NCBI RefSeq assembly: GCF_004364165.1
Contig: NZ_SOAY01000010.1
Coordinates: forward strand, 396,903-460,902
Direction of reading: 5' to 3'
DNA length: 64,000 nucleotides
Source of the DNA: Maribacter spongiicola
Lineage (GTDB): Bacteria; Bacteroidota; Bacteroidia; Flavobacteriales; Flavobacteriaceae
The position numbers were made by a program, and so were the translations under genes. The notes beneath the pieces are model-generated. The model searched no databases and was not told the origin of the DNA. It saw only the letters and a program-made list of their open reading frames with translations. Numbering within the stretch: the stretch's first letter is position 1; every line of letters begins with the position of its first letter. Shown here piece after piece: positions 54,559 through 62,972 of this stretch.

Positions 54559-56016
54559 ATGAGAATACTTCTTTTTATTTCAATTCTAGTAAGTTACGTA
54601 GCAATCAGTCAAGACAAACCAAGAACAGGGTTGTTATTTGATGATGACGCTTATATGAAAACTCCAATAAAAGCACAGAATGTCGCTTTTCAAGATGTTG
54701 TAACCGAAACAACTAATGCATCGATAAAACAATTTGCGCCTATGATTAAAAACCAAGGTACTTATGGAACTTGTGTTGGTTGGGCAAGTGCTTATTATGG
54801 TCGAACAATAATTAATGCGAGATTAAATAATGAATTGGACTCAGTTAAAATTAACGAAAATTCATTTTCACCAGTTTTTACGTATTTAAATGCAAATGTA
54901 GAAGGCGATTATAATTGTCAGGGAGGTGCTTTTATAGGAAAAGCGATGGAAACTATGGTAGAAAAAGGTGTGCCATATTATAAGGATTTTAATGTCATGT
55001 GCGAAACTGATATTTCTGATGATTTATTAAAATTAGCTGAAAAACATAAAATTAAAGATTTTACAAGACTTTTTGGGGCTGATGAGCCAGAAGCAGAAAA
55101 AGTTGATAATGTAAAGCGATCTTTGATTAATGGTAATCCTGTTATCATTGGTTTTATGGTGGAAGATTCATTTTTTAGTGCTAAAAATGTTTTTGAGCCA
55201 GATAATTTAGGCTCAGATGGTGGTCATGCTATGTGTGTTGTTGGGTTCGATGATGACAAGTACGGCGGTTCTTTTGAGGTAATTAATAGTTGGGGTCCTT
55301 CTTGGGGAAATAATGGATATATGTGGATTAGATATAGTGATTTTCCAAATTATACACGTTATGCTTTTGAAATGATTCCGTTTACAGCCAAGCCTGCAGA
55401 GAAAAAGATGCTTGCAGGAGAACTTGAATTAATATTAAAAGATGGTAGTTTAATGGAAGTTAGTAAAGGAACCGGTACTTATGAAGGTTCTGTATTTGGT
55501 TTTCAAGATGTTGTTGTGGAGGAGGATGAGGAAAGTATTGGAGACTATTCCACTAAAGAGAGTTATCCAATTGAGACTTGGTATAGGATTAATACTAAAG
55601 TAGACCAACCTGCTTACGTTTATGTATTAGGTTGGGATTCTGATAATGAGGGGTCATTATTATTTCCTGATGAGAATGGTATTAAGGATGGTATAAGTCC
55701 TTATATAAATTCTAATAAAGAGGAAGTTATCATTCCCTCATTAAAATCTGGAAAAAGGCAATTTTTTCGTCTTAATAAGGAAGTTGATTCAGATTTTACT
55801 ATTGTTATCTTCTCATTAGACAAAATAGACTTAGCAGCTGTTAAAAAACAAATGGAGGATATGGATGGAGAAATGCTAGACAAACTCTACCTTATTTTTA
55901 ATGATAAGCTAATTTCTAAAGACAATATAGAAATGAATGAGGAAAAGATGGGATTTAAAGCGGAGTTTGAAAAAGGTTCTATGGCCATGATGATTTTAGA
56001 TATTAAAAGGTCTTAA
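54559..56016 (+). CDS. Secreted papain-like (C1) cysteine peptidase with DUF4384-like tail
   Basis: A 485-residue protein with a short signal peptide (MRILLFISILVSYVAISQ). The papain triad is visible: C72 in GTYGTCVGWASAYY, H223 in DGGHAMCVVGFDD and N243 in VINSWGPSWGNNGY. A second domain (about 330-440), ETWYRINTKVDQPAYVYVLG then SLLFPDENG, fits DUF4384, a domain often attached to peptidases in CHASE2/CHAT-type operons. It is the first gene of a six-gene plus-strand operon. Confidence 0.87.
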   Translation: MRILLFISILVSYVAISQDKPRTGLLFDDDAYMKTPIKAQNVAFQDVVTETTNASIKQFAPMIKNQGTYGTCVGWASAYYGRTIINARLNNELDSVKINENSFSPVFTYLNANVEGDYNCQGGAFIGKAMETMVEKGVPYYKDFNVMCETDISDDLLKLAEKHKIKDFTRLFGADEPEAEKVDNVKRSLINGNPVIIGFMVEDSFFSAKNVFEPDNLGSDGGHAMCVVGFDDDKYGGSFEVINSWGPSWGNNGYMWIRYSDFPNYTRYAFEMIPFTAKPAEKKMLAGELELILKDGSLMEVSKGTGTYEGSVFGFQDVVVEEDEESIGDYSTKESYPIETWYRINTKVDQPAYVYVLGWDSDNEGSLLFPDENGIKDGISPYINSNKEEVIIPSLKSGKRQFFRLNKEVDSDFTIVIFSLDKIDLAAVKKQMEDMDGEMLDKLYLIFNDKLISKDNIEMNEEKMGFKAEFEKGSMAMMILDIKRS

Positions 56017-56018
56017 AT

Positions 56019-56510
56019 ATGCCAAAATTTAAAGTAATTATTATCAGTTTTTTGTTTATTATCTCCTGTAATTGCCAGAAAAAGCTAAAAAAGGGAGCTG
56101 GACAGGTTGAAGCAAAAATTGAAAGTGATTACATATCGTCAGTACTTGAAGATAAAAATTTCAATACTCTTTTAAATACGAATATGATTATTGCCTATGA
56201 CATAAAACAACAATTAATAGAAGGCACAAAAGATGAGTATTCTAATAAGCTATTTCTAAGTGATACTCTTAGTCAATCTAAAAGGAATAAGCTATTAATA
56301 CGCTTAAAAAGCGATGCTTCTTATGACTGGAATTCGTTACCAAAGGATAAAAACTTCGAACCTAAAAAACAGTATTTATTAAAAAGTGATACAGGAAGAC
56401 TTACCTTATTAATTGACAGTAATTTTGAAAGAATAGGGTTTATTAATTTAGAAGGACAGAAAATAGTACATCTTACTAGAGAGATGTCAGAATTCATGAA
56501 AAAACTATAG
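56019..56510 (+). CDS. Small lipoprotein, unknown
   Basis: A 163-residue lipoprotein with lipobox IISC (Cys17, in LFIISCNCQKK). The mature part is charged and mostly helical. No family is recognised; the end reads GFINLEGQKIVHLTREMS. It lies 2 bp after the C1 peptidase and 5 bp before the metallopeptidase gene, so it is part of the operon. It could be an inhibitor or membrane anchor for one of them; this is speculation. Confidence 0.7.
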   Translation: MPKFKVIIISFLFIISCNCQKKLKKGAGQVEAKIESDYISSVLEDKNFNTLLNTNMIIAYDIKQQLIEGTKDEYSNKLFLSDTLSQSKRNKLLIRLKSDASYDWNSLPKDKNFEPKKQYLLKSDTGRLTLLIDSNFERIGFINLEGQKIVHLTREMSEFMKKL

Positions 56511-56515
56511 AATAG

Positions 56516-57952
56516 ATGCATAGACTTTTGTTGTTTTATTTAGTGATATTATACGTTAATTTCTCATTTTCTCAAAGTTACCAAGATGTGGTGGTTGAAG
56601 ATACGGGAGGCACAAAAACCATTGAAATAAATAGGCAGAATTTAGAAATCGAGAAGGCGGCAAAAGACATTGTTGCACAGATTGGATTACCTCAGAATTT
56701 TGTTTTACAAGCTAGTTCTGAATATAAAAACAATGCGGTTGCCAAAATGAAAACAGGTGATGACGGTAGAGTAAGAAGATATGTGGTTTATGACCCAAAG
56801 TTTTTTGATAATATTAATTTTTCAGCTAAAAATAAGTGGGCTGCGATATCTATTTTAGCGCATGAAATAGGTCACCATTTAAATAATCATTCTTTAAATA
56901 ATGATGGTAGCAAATATGAATATGAATTATTAGCAGATAATTGGTCTGGATTTGTTCTAAGAAAAATGGGCGCCAGTTTATTAGATGCACAAAGTGCAAT
57001 ACAAACATTGAAAGATCCTAAGACTCGTAGTAAAACTCATCCGCCAAAAAATGAGCGTCTAGCTAGTATTGAAAGAGGCTGGAGAAGTGGACAAAAAGGT
57101 TTAGATAAGTTTACTAAAGAAGAAGAAATAACTGCTGGTCAGGTTCAGGATAAATTCATAAAATCAGTAGGGTTTAGTAGTAATACTAAAATTCATACTT
57201 ACAGTTATACTGAGCAACTTATTTTGGATGAGGAAATTGACGCAAAAAATATTGGAAAGGAATTCATTGATATTATTTACGGATATGGAACTTTCAAATG
57301 TATAGGTGTAGGAAGTAAAGGCTTTTTAAAAACTAGCTTAACCGACGGAACTCAATACTTAATTAAGAATAATACAAACTTTTATAAAAAAAGTAAGGCT
57401 CAAAAGTCTAAATGGGAACAAGGTATATACCCTTACATGAACAGTCCATATGTGAATCATTCTAAAATAGAGATTCTTCCAAATATTAAATCACCTTTTG
57501 CTAATTTAATTCAAGAATTAGTGAAAGTGAAGCATAGCGATACTATTAGTTTTAATACTATAAGAACAATAGATGGAATTCCTTGTTTTGAATTAGAGAT
57601 AAACTCTAAACTAATTGAAAATTCAAAGTCAAGTAAAACTGTTGAAATTTTAACAAATGAAAAATATTATTATAATGTAGACTCAGGGTTACTTTATTTT
57701 ATTTCCAATAAAACAATTGAGAGAAAATTAAAAAAGCAAAAAATATTATCAACTATTATTTTAGAAACTGAAACCTCCGTAAAGAATTATAGCATGGTAA
57801 ATAACTATTTGTTTCCACATGAATTTAAAACCAACACAAAGATTACCAAGGATGGGCAAACTCCTAAATTAATTAGTCAGACGCGTGTAATATCGGAAAT
57901 TTTATTGAATCCTAAAATTGATGAAGCGCTTTTTAACGTCAATCTAAACTAA
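56516..57952 (+). CDS. Secreted M48-like zinc metallopeptidase
   Basis: A 478-residue protein with a signal peptide (LLFYLVILYVNFSFSQ). The zinc motif HEIGH is at 116-120 and the third ligand Glu at about 137 (YELLADNWSG), as in M48-type gluzincins; HPPKNERLASI follows. Residues about 230-478 form a second beta-rich domain (GYGTFKCIGVG, IDGIPCFELEIN, YLFPHEFKTNTKI) that looks like an outer-membrane lipoprotein-carrier fold. There are no membrane helices, unlike HtpX. The fourth gene follows after 3 bp. Confidence 0.8.
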   Translation: MHRLLLFYLVILYVNFSFSQSYQDVVVEDTGGTKTIEINRQNLEIEKAAKDIVAQIGLPQNFVLQASSEYKNNAVAKMKTGDDGRVRRYVVYDPKFFDNINFSAKNKWAAISILAHEIGHHLNNHSLNNDGSKYEYELLADNWSGFVLRKMGASLLDAQSAIQTLKDPKTRSKTHPPKNERLASIERGWRSGQKGLDKFTKEEEITAGQVQDKFIKSVGFSSNTKIHTYSYTEQLILDEEIDAKNIGKEFIDIIYGYGTFKCIGVGSKGFLKTSLTDGTQYLIKNNTNFYKKSKAQKSKWEQGIYPYMNSPYVNHSKIEILPNIKSPFANLIQELVKVKHSDTISFNTIRTIDGIPCFELEINSKLIENSKSSKTVEILTNEKYYYNVDSGLLYFISNKTIERKLKKQKILSTIILETETSVKNYSMVNNYLFPHEFKTNTKITKDGQTPKLISQTRVISEILLNPKIDEALFNVNLN

Positions 57953-57955
57953 GGT

Positions 57956-59173
57956 TTGTATAAATTAGCCACCCGTCCTTTAATTAAGTCAAAAATTTGG
58001 CAACAGATACCACTTTTGAAAGAAACTTTCTTTTGCATGCTTTTTTCATTTATAGTGTTAGGTATTGTATTACTCATTGGACTTAATTTAAGTTTTTTTA
58101 GTCCCTTTAAAAATGCCTTTAAAGATTTCAGTTATTTGGATTTATACTATTCCGAAAGACTAAATGAAGATCATTTTGCATTAAATGACGATATAATATT
58201 AGTTAATATTGATAGACTTAATAGAAAGCAAATTGCGGAGGTTATAGATGCCCTCAAAAAATCTGGACCAAAGGTTATAGGTTTAGACGTAATTTTTAAA
58301 GAAACTGAGGATCCAATTTGGGATAATTATTTAGCCAGTAAATTAGATGATGAGTCTTTAATCTTTGCGTATTCCATAGTTAATAAAAGTGAAGTTTATA
58401 CAGATAGTTCTATTCATACAATTAATAATAATAAAGGGTATGCTAATTTTAATTTTGATACGGATGCTGTCGTAATTAGGGATTTTCAAGGCGTTAAAAA
58501 ATCAGATACCAAAACATTGGTTTCTTTTCCTGTTATGGTTGCTAAAAAATATAAGGGTAATAATTGGTTTATAGAAAAAGAGAGTTATTTTGAAAAGGAG
58601 AGACCTATAAATTATTCTGGAAAAAGAGAAGAGTTTTTAATATTGGAAAGTAAAGATATAATTGGAGAAAGGTTAATTCCATTTATACAAGACAAAATTG
58701 TTCTGGTAGGATATTTAGGAAATGAAATGACCTACACATTTGATATAGAAGACAAACATTACACACCAATGAATGCAAAATTTGTAGGTAAGTCTCCTCC
58801 AGATGCTTTCGGTCTTGTAATACATGCGAATATTGTGCAAATGCTTATCAGTAATACATATATACAAGTTGTGCCCAATTGGGTTTTGACTATATTGACT
58901 GTTATGCTTACGTTTATATCTTTAGCTTATTTCATTTACATAAGTAAGAAAATGTTGGCTAGCTACGTATTAAGGCTAAATTTAGTTCAATTAATGTTTG
59001 CCACTTTATTTATATGGATATCGTTGCTGTTCTTTAAGAAGGGAATTTTATTTAAAATAACCTCCATAACAGCAGTAGTTGTTTTTAGTATGGGTTTAAT
59101 AGGGTATTATAAAAAACTAGCACATTATTTATTTAAAAGGTTTAAATGGGAAGGATTTTTTTATCACAATTAG
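57956..59173 (+). CDS. CHASE2 sensor protein without output domain (copy 1)
   Basis: A 405-residue membrane protein. One N-terminal helix (about 25-48), an extracytoplasmic CHASE2 domain (about 60-300: IILVNIDRLNRKQIAEVI, VIGLDVIFKE, GYANFNFDTDAVVIRDF, DIEDKHYTPMN, FGLVIHANIVQMLIS) and three C-terminal helices. No kinase, cyclase or other output domain follows. The start is TTG at 57956, 3 bp after the previous stop; the first in-frame ATG would remove part of the membrane helix. Paralogue of the protein at 59952. Confidence 0.86.
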   Translation: MYKLATRPLIKSKIWQQIPLLKETFFCMLFSFIVLGIVLLIGLNLSFFSPFKNAFKDFSYLDLYYSERLNEDHFALNDDIILVNIDRLNRKQIAEVIDALKKSGPKVIGLDVIFKETEDPIWDNYLASKLDDESLIFAYSIVNKSEVYTDSSIHTINNNKGYANFNFDTDAVVIRDFQGVKKSDTKTLVSFPVMVAKKYKGNNWFIEKESYFEKERPINYSGKREEFLILESKDIIGERLIPFIQDKIVLVGYLGNEMTYTFDIEDKHYTPMNAKFVGKSPPDAFGLVIHANIVQMLISNTYIQVVPNWVLTILTVMLTFISLAYFIYISKKMLASYVLRLNLVQLMFATLFIWISLLFFKKGILFKITSITAVVVFSMGLIGYYKKLAHYLFKRFKWEGFFYHN

Positions 59174-59940
59174 TAACCTGCATTCTTTTATTCTTTTTAG
59201 GATTTAATATTTGCATGGCACAGAATAGTTATTATGTATTTAAAAAATCGGGAAAACCATTTTTAAATATAGATGCTCCGGTTTTACGGGGTAGTGTAAT
59301 TGGTACTTCTGATGTCCTGTTACTACATAAAAAGGACACTGTATTTTTAATCAATGAGGTAGGGGAGCTATTTGAGCTAAAACAAGCAAATTCATATGCT
59401 TATAATTCTTTAAAAAATTATAAGAAGCAAGAGGAAGCAGATTCGTTTACAAAGAAATATTTTTCTTATGTGTGGAAACAATTTACAAATCAACAAAAAA
59501 CAAGGCAGCGACCAGGAGTAGTTTATAGGGAAGACCGCAATATCAAATTGTTATCACCAAAGGATAGTATTAAAAAATATGTGCCTGAAATATTCTTTAA
59601 ATGGAAAAATAATACAGATAGCACCAAGGTGTATTTTCATTTACAAGAAGTTGAAACAAACCATATTTTTAAAATAGGTCTTACTGGAAATGAGATTAAG
59701 TTATATAGAGATAATTTTATTTTGAAAAATGGTCGTGACTATAAGTGGGCTGTTACTAAAGAACCATACCCTAATTTTAGTGAAGTTAAGTTTAACAACT
59801 TTGAGCTTTTGAATAAAGATTCTTATTTGGCTTTAAAAAAAGAAATGGAGACATTAACGCTTGCATTGCAGTTACTGGGTTTTTCTGATGAGGATATAAA
59901 GACTGCCATTTGTTTAGATTATAAATTCTGTGAGAACTAA
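59146..59940 (+). CDS. FecR-like secreted protein between the CHASE2 genes
   Basis: A 264-residue protein with a signal peptide (LVTCILLFFLGFNICMAQ). Residues about 40-90 (APVLRGSVIGTSDVLLLHKK, then VFLINEVGELFEL) resemble a FecR-type domain. The rest is beta-rich, ending with a helical LALQLLGFSDEDIKTAI segment and two cysteines near the C-terminus. It overlaps the CHASE2 copy 1 gene by 28 bp, so translation is coupled. FecR-like proteins next to CHASE2 genes occur in other bacteria and may be ligands or partners. Confidence 0.6.
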   Translation: MGRIFLSQLVTCILLFFLGFNICMAQNSYYVFKKSGKPFLNIDAPVLRGSVIGTSDVLLLHKKDTVFLINEVGELFELKQANSYAYNSLKNYKKQEEADSFTKKYFSYVWKQFTNQQKTRQRPGVVYREDRNIKLLSPKDSIKKYVPEIFFKWKNNTDSTKVYFHLQEVETNHIFKIGLTGNEIKLYRDNFILKNGRDYKWAVTKEPYPNFSEVKFNNFELLNKDSYLALKKEMETLTLALQLLGFSDEDIKTAICLDYKFCEN

Positions 59941-59951
59941 TACTTCTATTA

Positions 59952-61157
59952 ATGGCAAAAAATAAAAAAAGGAAAAAGAAAAAGAAGTTAAGGAAATGGA
60001 TATTGTTCAGGGATGGATTGATAAATACGATACTGTCTTTAATAGTATGTTATTTATTGTCTTTTTTGTTTTTAAATATTTCCTTTTTTAATCCTTTAAC
60101 TAAGGCACTTCAAGACTTTAGTTTTTTAGATGTATACTACTCCGAACGTTTAAATGAAAACCAAAAAGTAAATCCAAATATAGTACTCATAAATGTTGAA
60201 CATAAAAGTCGTGAGGAAATAGGCGTGGCTCTAAAAGAACTGTTAAAAGCTAAACCTAAAGTAGTCGGTTTTGATATTATTTTGAAAGACTTTAAAAAGA
60301 CTGCTGAAGATACTTTACTAGCTTTTAATTTAAACGATAAAAGGGTTATAAACTCATTAGTTATTACAGAACAAAACTTAATATCAAACCACCCTTTTTT
60401 TACTTTTAAAAATAAACCAGGGTTTGTAAATTTTAATTTCGAGAACCAAAACTCTGTCATACGTGATTTTGATAGTGAGAAATATGTTTTTAAAGGGAAA
60501 CACGAATCTTTTTCGGTTATACTGGCTAGAGAATACTTACCGGAGAGATTATGGGATACATATAAATTAGATAAAAAATTAGAAGGTTCTAGAGTTATAA
60601 ATTATCAAGGTAATCTCAATCATTTTTTAAATATGTCAATAGATGATTTTATGGCACTTAATGATAAGAGTATTGTAAAAGAAAAAATCGTTTTATTTGG
60701 TTATTTAGGAGCTCCTACAGGTAATGTCTATGATATAGAAGACAAACATTTTACGCCATTAAATTCAATAACATCGGGTAAAAGTATTCCCGATATGTTT
60801 GGGGTAGTAATTCATGCAAATATTATTGCTATGATAATTTCAAATAGTTTTATGCATAAAATACAAACCTTTTGGATTTTAATACTTACGTTTCTATTTA
60901 GTTTTTTAGCGAGTATTTATTTTATTTGGTTAAATAAAAAGCTAAAAATTAGTTATCGAACGGTTAGAAAAACAGTTTTATTTGTGTTTACTATACTATT
61001 AGTTTGGGTAACTTTACTGCTGTTCAAAGCAGGGATTGTTTTAAATTCTACTCCAATTATTGTTGTTACGGTCTTTAGTGCCGGGTTTATTAAATTCTAT
61101 AAACACTTGGTACGTTGGCTAAACACTAAAACTAAATTTAAGTCATATTTAAATTAA
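59952..61157 (+). CDS. CHASE2 sensor protein without output domain (copy 2)
   Basis: A 401-residue paralogue of the protein at 57956 with the same layout. A very basic N-terminus (NKKRKKKKKLRK) comes before a membrane helix, the CHASE2 domain (IVLINVEHKSREEIGVALK, KVVGFDIILKDF, GFVNFNFENQNSVIRDF, DIEDKHFTPLN, FGVVIHANIIAMIIS) and three C-terminal helices. No output domain is seen. It is the last gene of the operon and meets the opposite-strand gene at 61165 with 7 bp between. Confidence 0.86.
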   Translation: MAKNKKRKKKKKLRKWILFRDGLINTILSLIVCYLLSFLFLNISFFNPLTKALQDFSFLDVYYSERLNENQKVNPNIVLINVEHKSREEIGVALKELLKAKPKVVGFDIILKDFKKTAEDTLLAFNLNDKRVINSLVITEQNLISNHPFFTFKNKPGFVNFNFENQNSVIRDFDSEKYVFKGKHESFSVILAREYLPERLWDTYKLDKKLEGSRVINYQGNLNHFLNMSIDDFMALNDKSIVKEKIVLFGYLGAPTGNVYDIEDKHFTPLNSITSGKSIPDMFGVVIHANIIAMIISNSFMHKIQTFWILILTFLFSFLASIYFIWLNKKLKISYRTVRKTVLFVFTILLVWVTLLLFKAGIVLNSTPIIVVTVFSAGFIKFYKHLVRWLNTKTKFKSYLN

Positions 61158-61164
61158 GCCTACT

Positions 61165-62283
61165 TTATTTTTCTCGTGATTTGGCTATTATCTCTTGTTT
61201 GAATTTAGTATCGTTTTTTAGAATTATGAAAAAGCTTTGAATGTATTTTTTTGCCTCAATACAGGTCTTTTTATCTTCAAATAATAATTGATGTTCTTCA
61301 AAAAGTTCAAGAATTGAAGATTCTTTTTCTATGAATGACTGTCTAACCTTTTGCAATAGTTCTTCATCTCTTTTAAAACCTCTGTACAATCGTTGCTTTA
61401 CATCAGTAATATCTAATGTTGTATTTTGAATGTTAGACACAACAGCATAGCTAGAATTTACAAAGCCAGACATATCAAAGTCGTATGGTAAAGGAATAGT
61501 TCTGCCAGCTTGAAAAATTAATTTTTGATTATGTTGATATGCGGTGGAAAAATCGGTGTTACCAATCATAAATTGAAAAAAAGCATTGGTGATAGAGGGT
61601 ATTTCAGCCTGATTTAATGGGTGTACAAAGCGGTCTAAGACTTTTGCATTGTTTCTTTTGGCTACTACTTTATCATCCTCAATTAAAATTGCTTTTAAGA
61701 AATGTGTTTTAGGTTTTTTAGCAGCAAAAGCTTCTTCACCTTCGTAAATAGTTGCCTTACGTAAATTTTCAGGTACAAAGACTGCTAAAGGGTGAATTTC
61801 TGCCTTTTCTCCACGAGTATCTAAATATTCAATATTGGCTAAGCGGGTTCTAAAATGTTCGTTTGAAACAAGTTCATATATTTTATATGCTAAATATTCT
61901 TTTAAAACATCATCATTTGCTCTACATTGTAATAAGCAAGGAAGAACAATTTTTAATTTTTTATGCCCTTCAAAAAGAGTATTGTTCGAAAATGATTTTT
62001 TAATATTCAGTTTCAGAGGTGGGAAATAACAATTTGCTCTTCTGAAATTTCCACGAGCGTTTAAGAAAATAGGAATGGTATCCCAATTAGATTCTTGTTG
62101 AAAAATAAGATCTGAATATACTAGGCTTTTTTTGTCAGTATTTTTTTTTACTTGTTTGTTGTTGTATTCTAGTTTTAACTCTAAAATCGTTTTTTTATTA
62201 AATAAATTTTGCGATTTCACTGTTTGATAAAACACTAAGAACAAGAGCGATAATGGTTTTATGTACTTTTTATAAATTTTCAT
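61165..62283 (-). CDS. Secreted protein, possibly CotH/kinase-like
   Basis: A 372-residue protein with a signal sequence (IKPLSLLFLVFYQTVKSQ). IFLNARGNFRRANCYFPPL and FEGHKKLKIVLPC recall the start of CotH-like proteins. FMIGNTDFSTAYQHNQKLIF and PLPYDFDMSGFVN look like the N/D-rich catalytic and metal loops of the kinase-like fold (GNxD ... DxD). This is a motif-level reading and not a secure family call. It is the last gene of a minus-strand set after a giant adhesin and a lipoprotein. Confidence 0.45.
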   Translation of the reverse strand: MKIYKKYIKPLSLLFLVFYQTVKSQNLFNKKTILELKLEYNNKQVKKNTDKKSLVYSDLIFQQESNWDTIPIFLNARGNFRRANCYFPPLKLNIKKSFSNNTLFEGHKKLKIVLPCLLQCRANDDVLKEYLAYKIYELVSNEHFRTRLANIEYLDTRGEKAEIHPLAVFVPENLRKATIYEGEEAFAAKKPKTHFLKAILIEDDKVVAKRNNAKVLDRFVHPLNQAEIPSITNAFFQFMIGNTDFSTAYQHNQKLIFQAGRTIPLPYDFDMSGFVNSSYAVVSNIQNTTLDITDVKQRLYRGFKRDEELLQKVRQSFIEKESSILELFEEHQLLFEDKKTCIEAKKYIQSFFIILKNDTKFKQEIIAKSREK

Positions 62284-62295
62284 CCTTAATTAATT

Positions 62296-62970
62296 TTAAG
62301 GAATAAAACTTATAATTTGTGAACTTGAAGAACTTCCTTCTTGATCTTTGGTTATTACCTGAACATAGTAAGTTACCCCGGTCGTAAAATTTTCTGTTAT
62401 CTCTGTTAGTTCAGAATTTTCTAAAACTATAGTTAAAGGAGGATTTTCTGTAGAAAGTAAGACATCATAGATTAAAGTATCATCACTATCTTCATCTCTT
62501 CCTATCCAAGATATAGTAATATTTTCATTCGAAGCGTTAATTTGAATTTCTGCAGGATAAGGAATATGATTATTTGTAGCATTTCCTAGAGTATAAAATG
62601 ACCATACCTCTTTACTTGGAATAACTTCTTTCCCTCTTAGGCCAGAAACGAACCAATAATAAAGGGTTCCTCTATCTAATCTCATGATAGTGTCTTTTTT
62701 TGCGCTAACTAAACCAGTTAATTTATTTGTACTTTTAAAACTAGGATCCCTATCTATAGTAATTCTATATTTAGAAAAATTTGTATCAGAATCCCATAAT
62801 AATTTTAGTTCTATCTTATCATTGCCTACTTGTTCACCATCAGGGCATACTTGAGCATTTGCTGGAAACGTTAAATCTACTTGGCCCTGTTCTTCAGTTT
62901 CTTTAAATTCACCTTTGCATGAAATCATAAGTAAGATGAACATTTTTAAAATCAGAATTAATTTTTTCAT
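62296..62970 (-). CDS. Lipoprotein with fibronectin III-like domains
   Basis: A 224-residue lipoprotein: lipobox MISC (LLMISCKGEF), then two beta-sandwich segments. The first has VGNDKIELKLLWDSDTNFSKYRITID; the second has ITISWIGRDEDSDDTLIYDVLLS and ends VTYYVQVITKDQEGSSS, a fibronectin III pattern. It is probably a surface or periplasmic binding module. It lies 2 bp after the adhesin gene and 12 bp before the possible CotH-like gene. Confidence 0.75.
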   Translation of the reverse strand: MKKLILILKMFILLMISCKGEFKETEEQGQVDLTFPANAQVCPDGEQVGNDKIELKLLWDSDTNFSKYRITIDRDPSFKSTNKLTGLVSAKKDTIMRLDRGTLYYWFVSGLRGKEVIPSKEVWSFYTLGNATNNHIPYPAEIQINASNENITISWIGRDEDSDDTLIYDVLLSTENPPLTIVLENSELTEITENFTTGVTYYVQVITKDQEGSSSSSQIISFIP

Positions 62971-62972
62971 TA

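Noticed and set aside
57956..61157. CHASE2 proteins as adenylate cyclases or kinases
   Set aside because: After the CHASE2 domain only three membrane helices follow; no catalytic domain fits in the remaining residues or the next gene.
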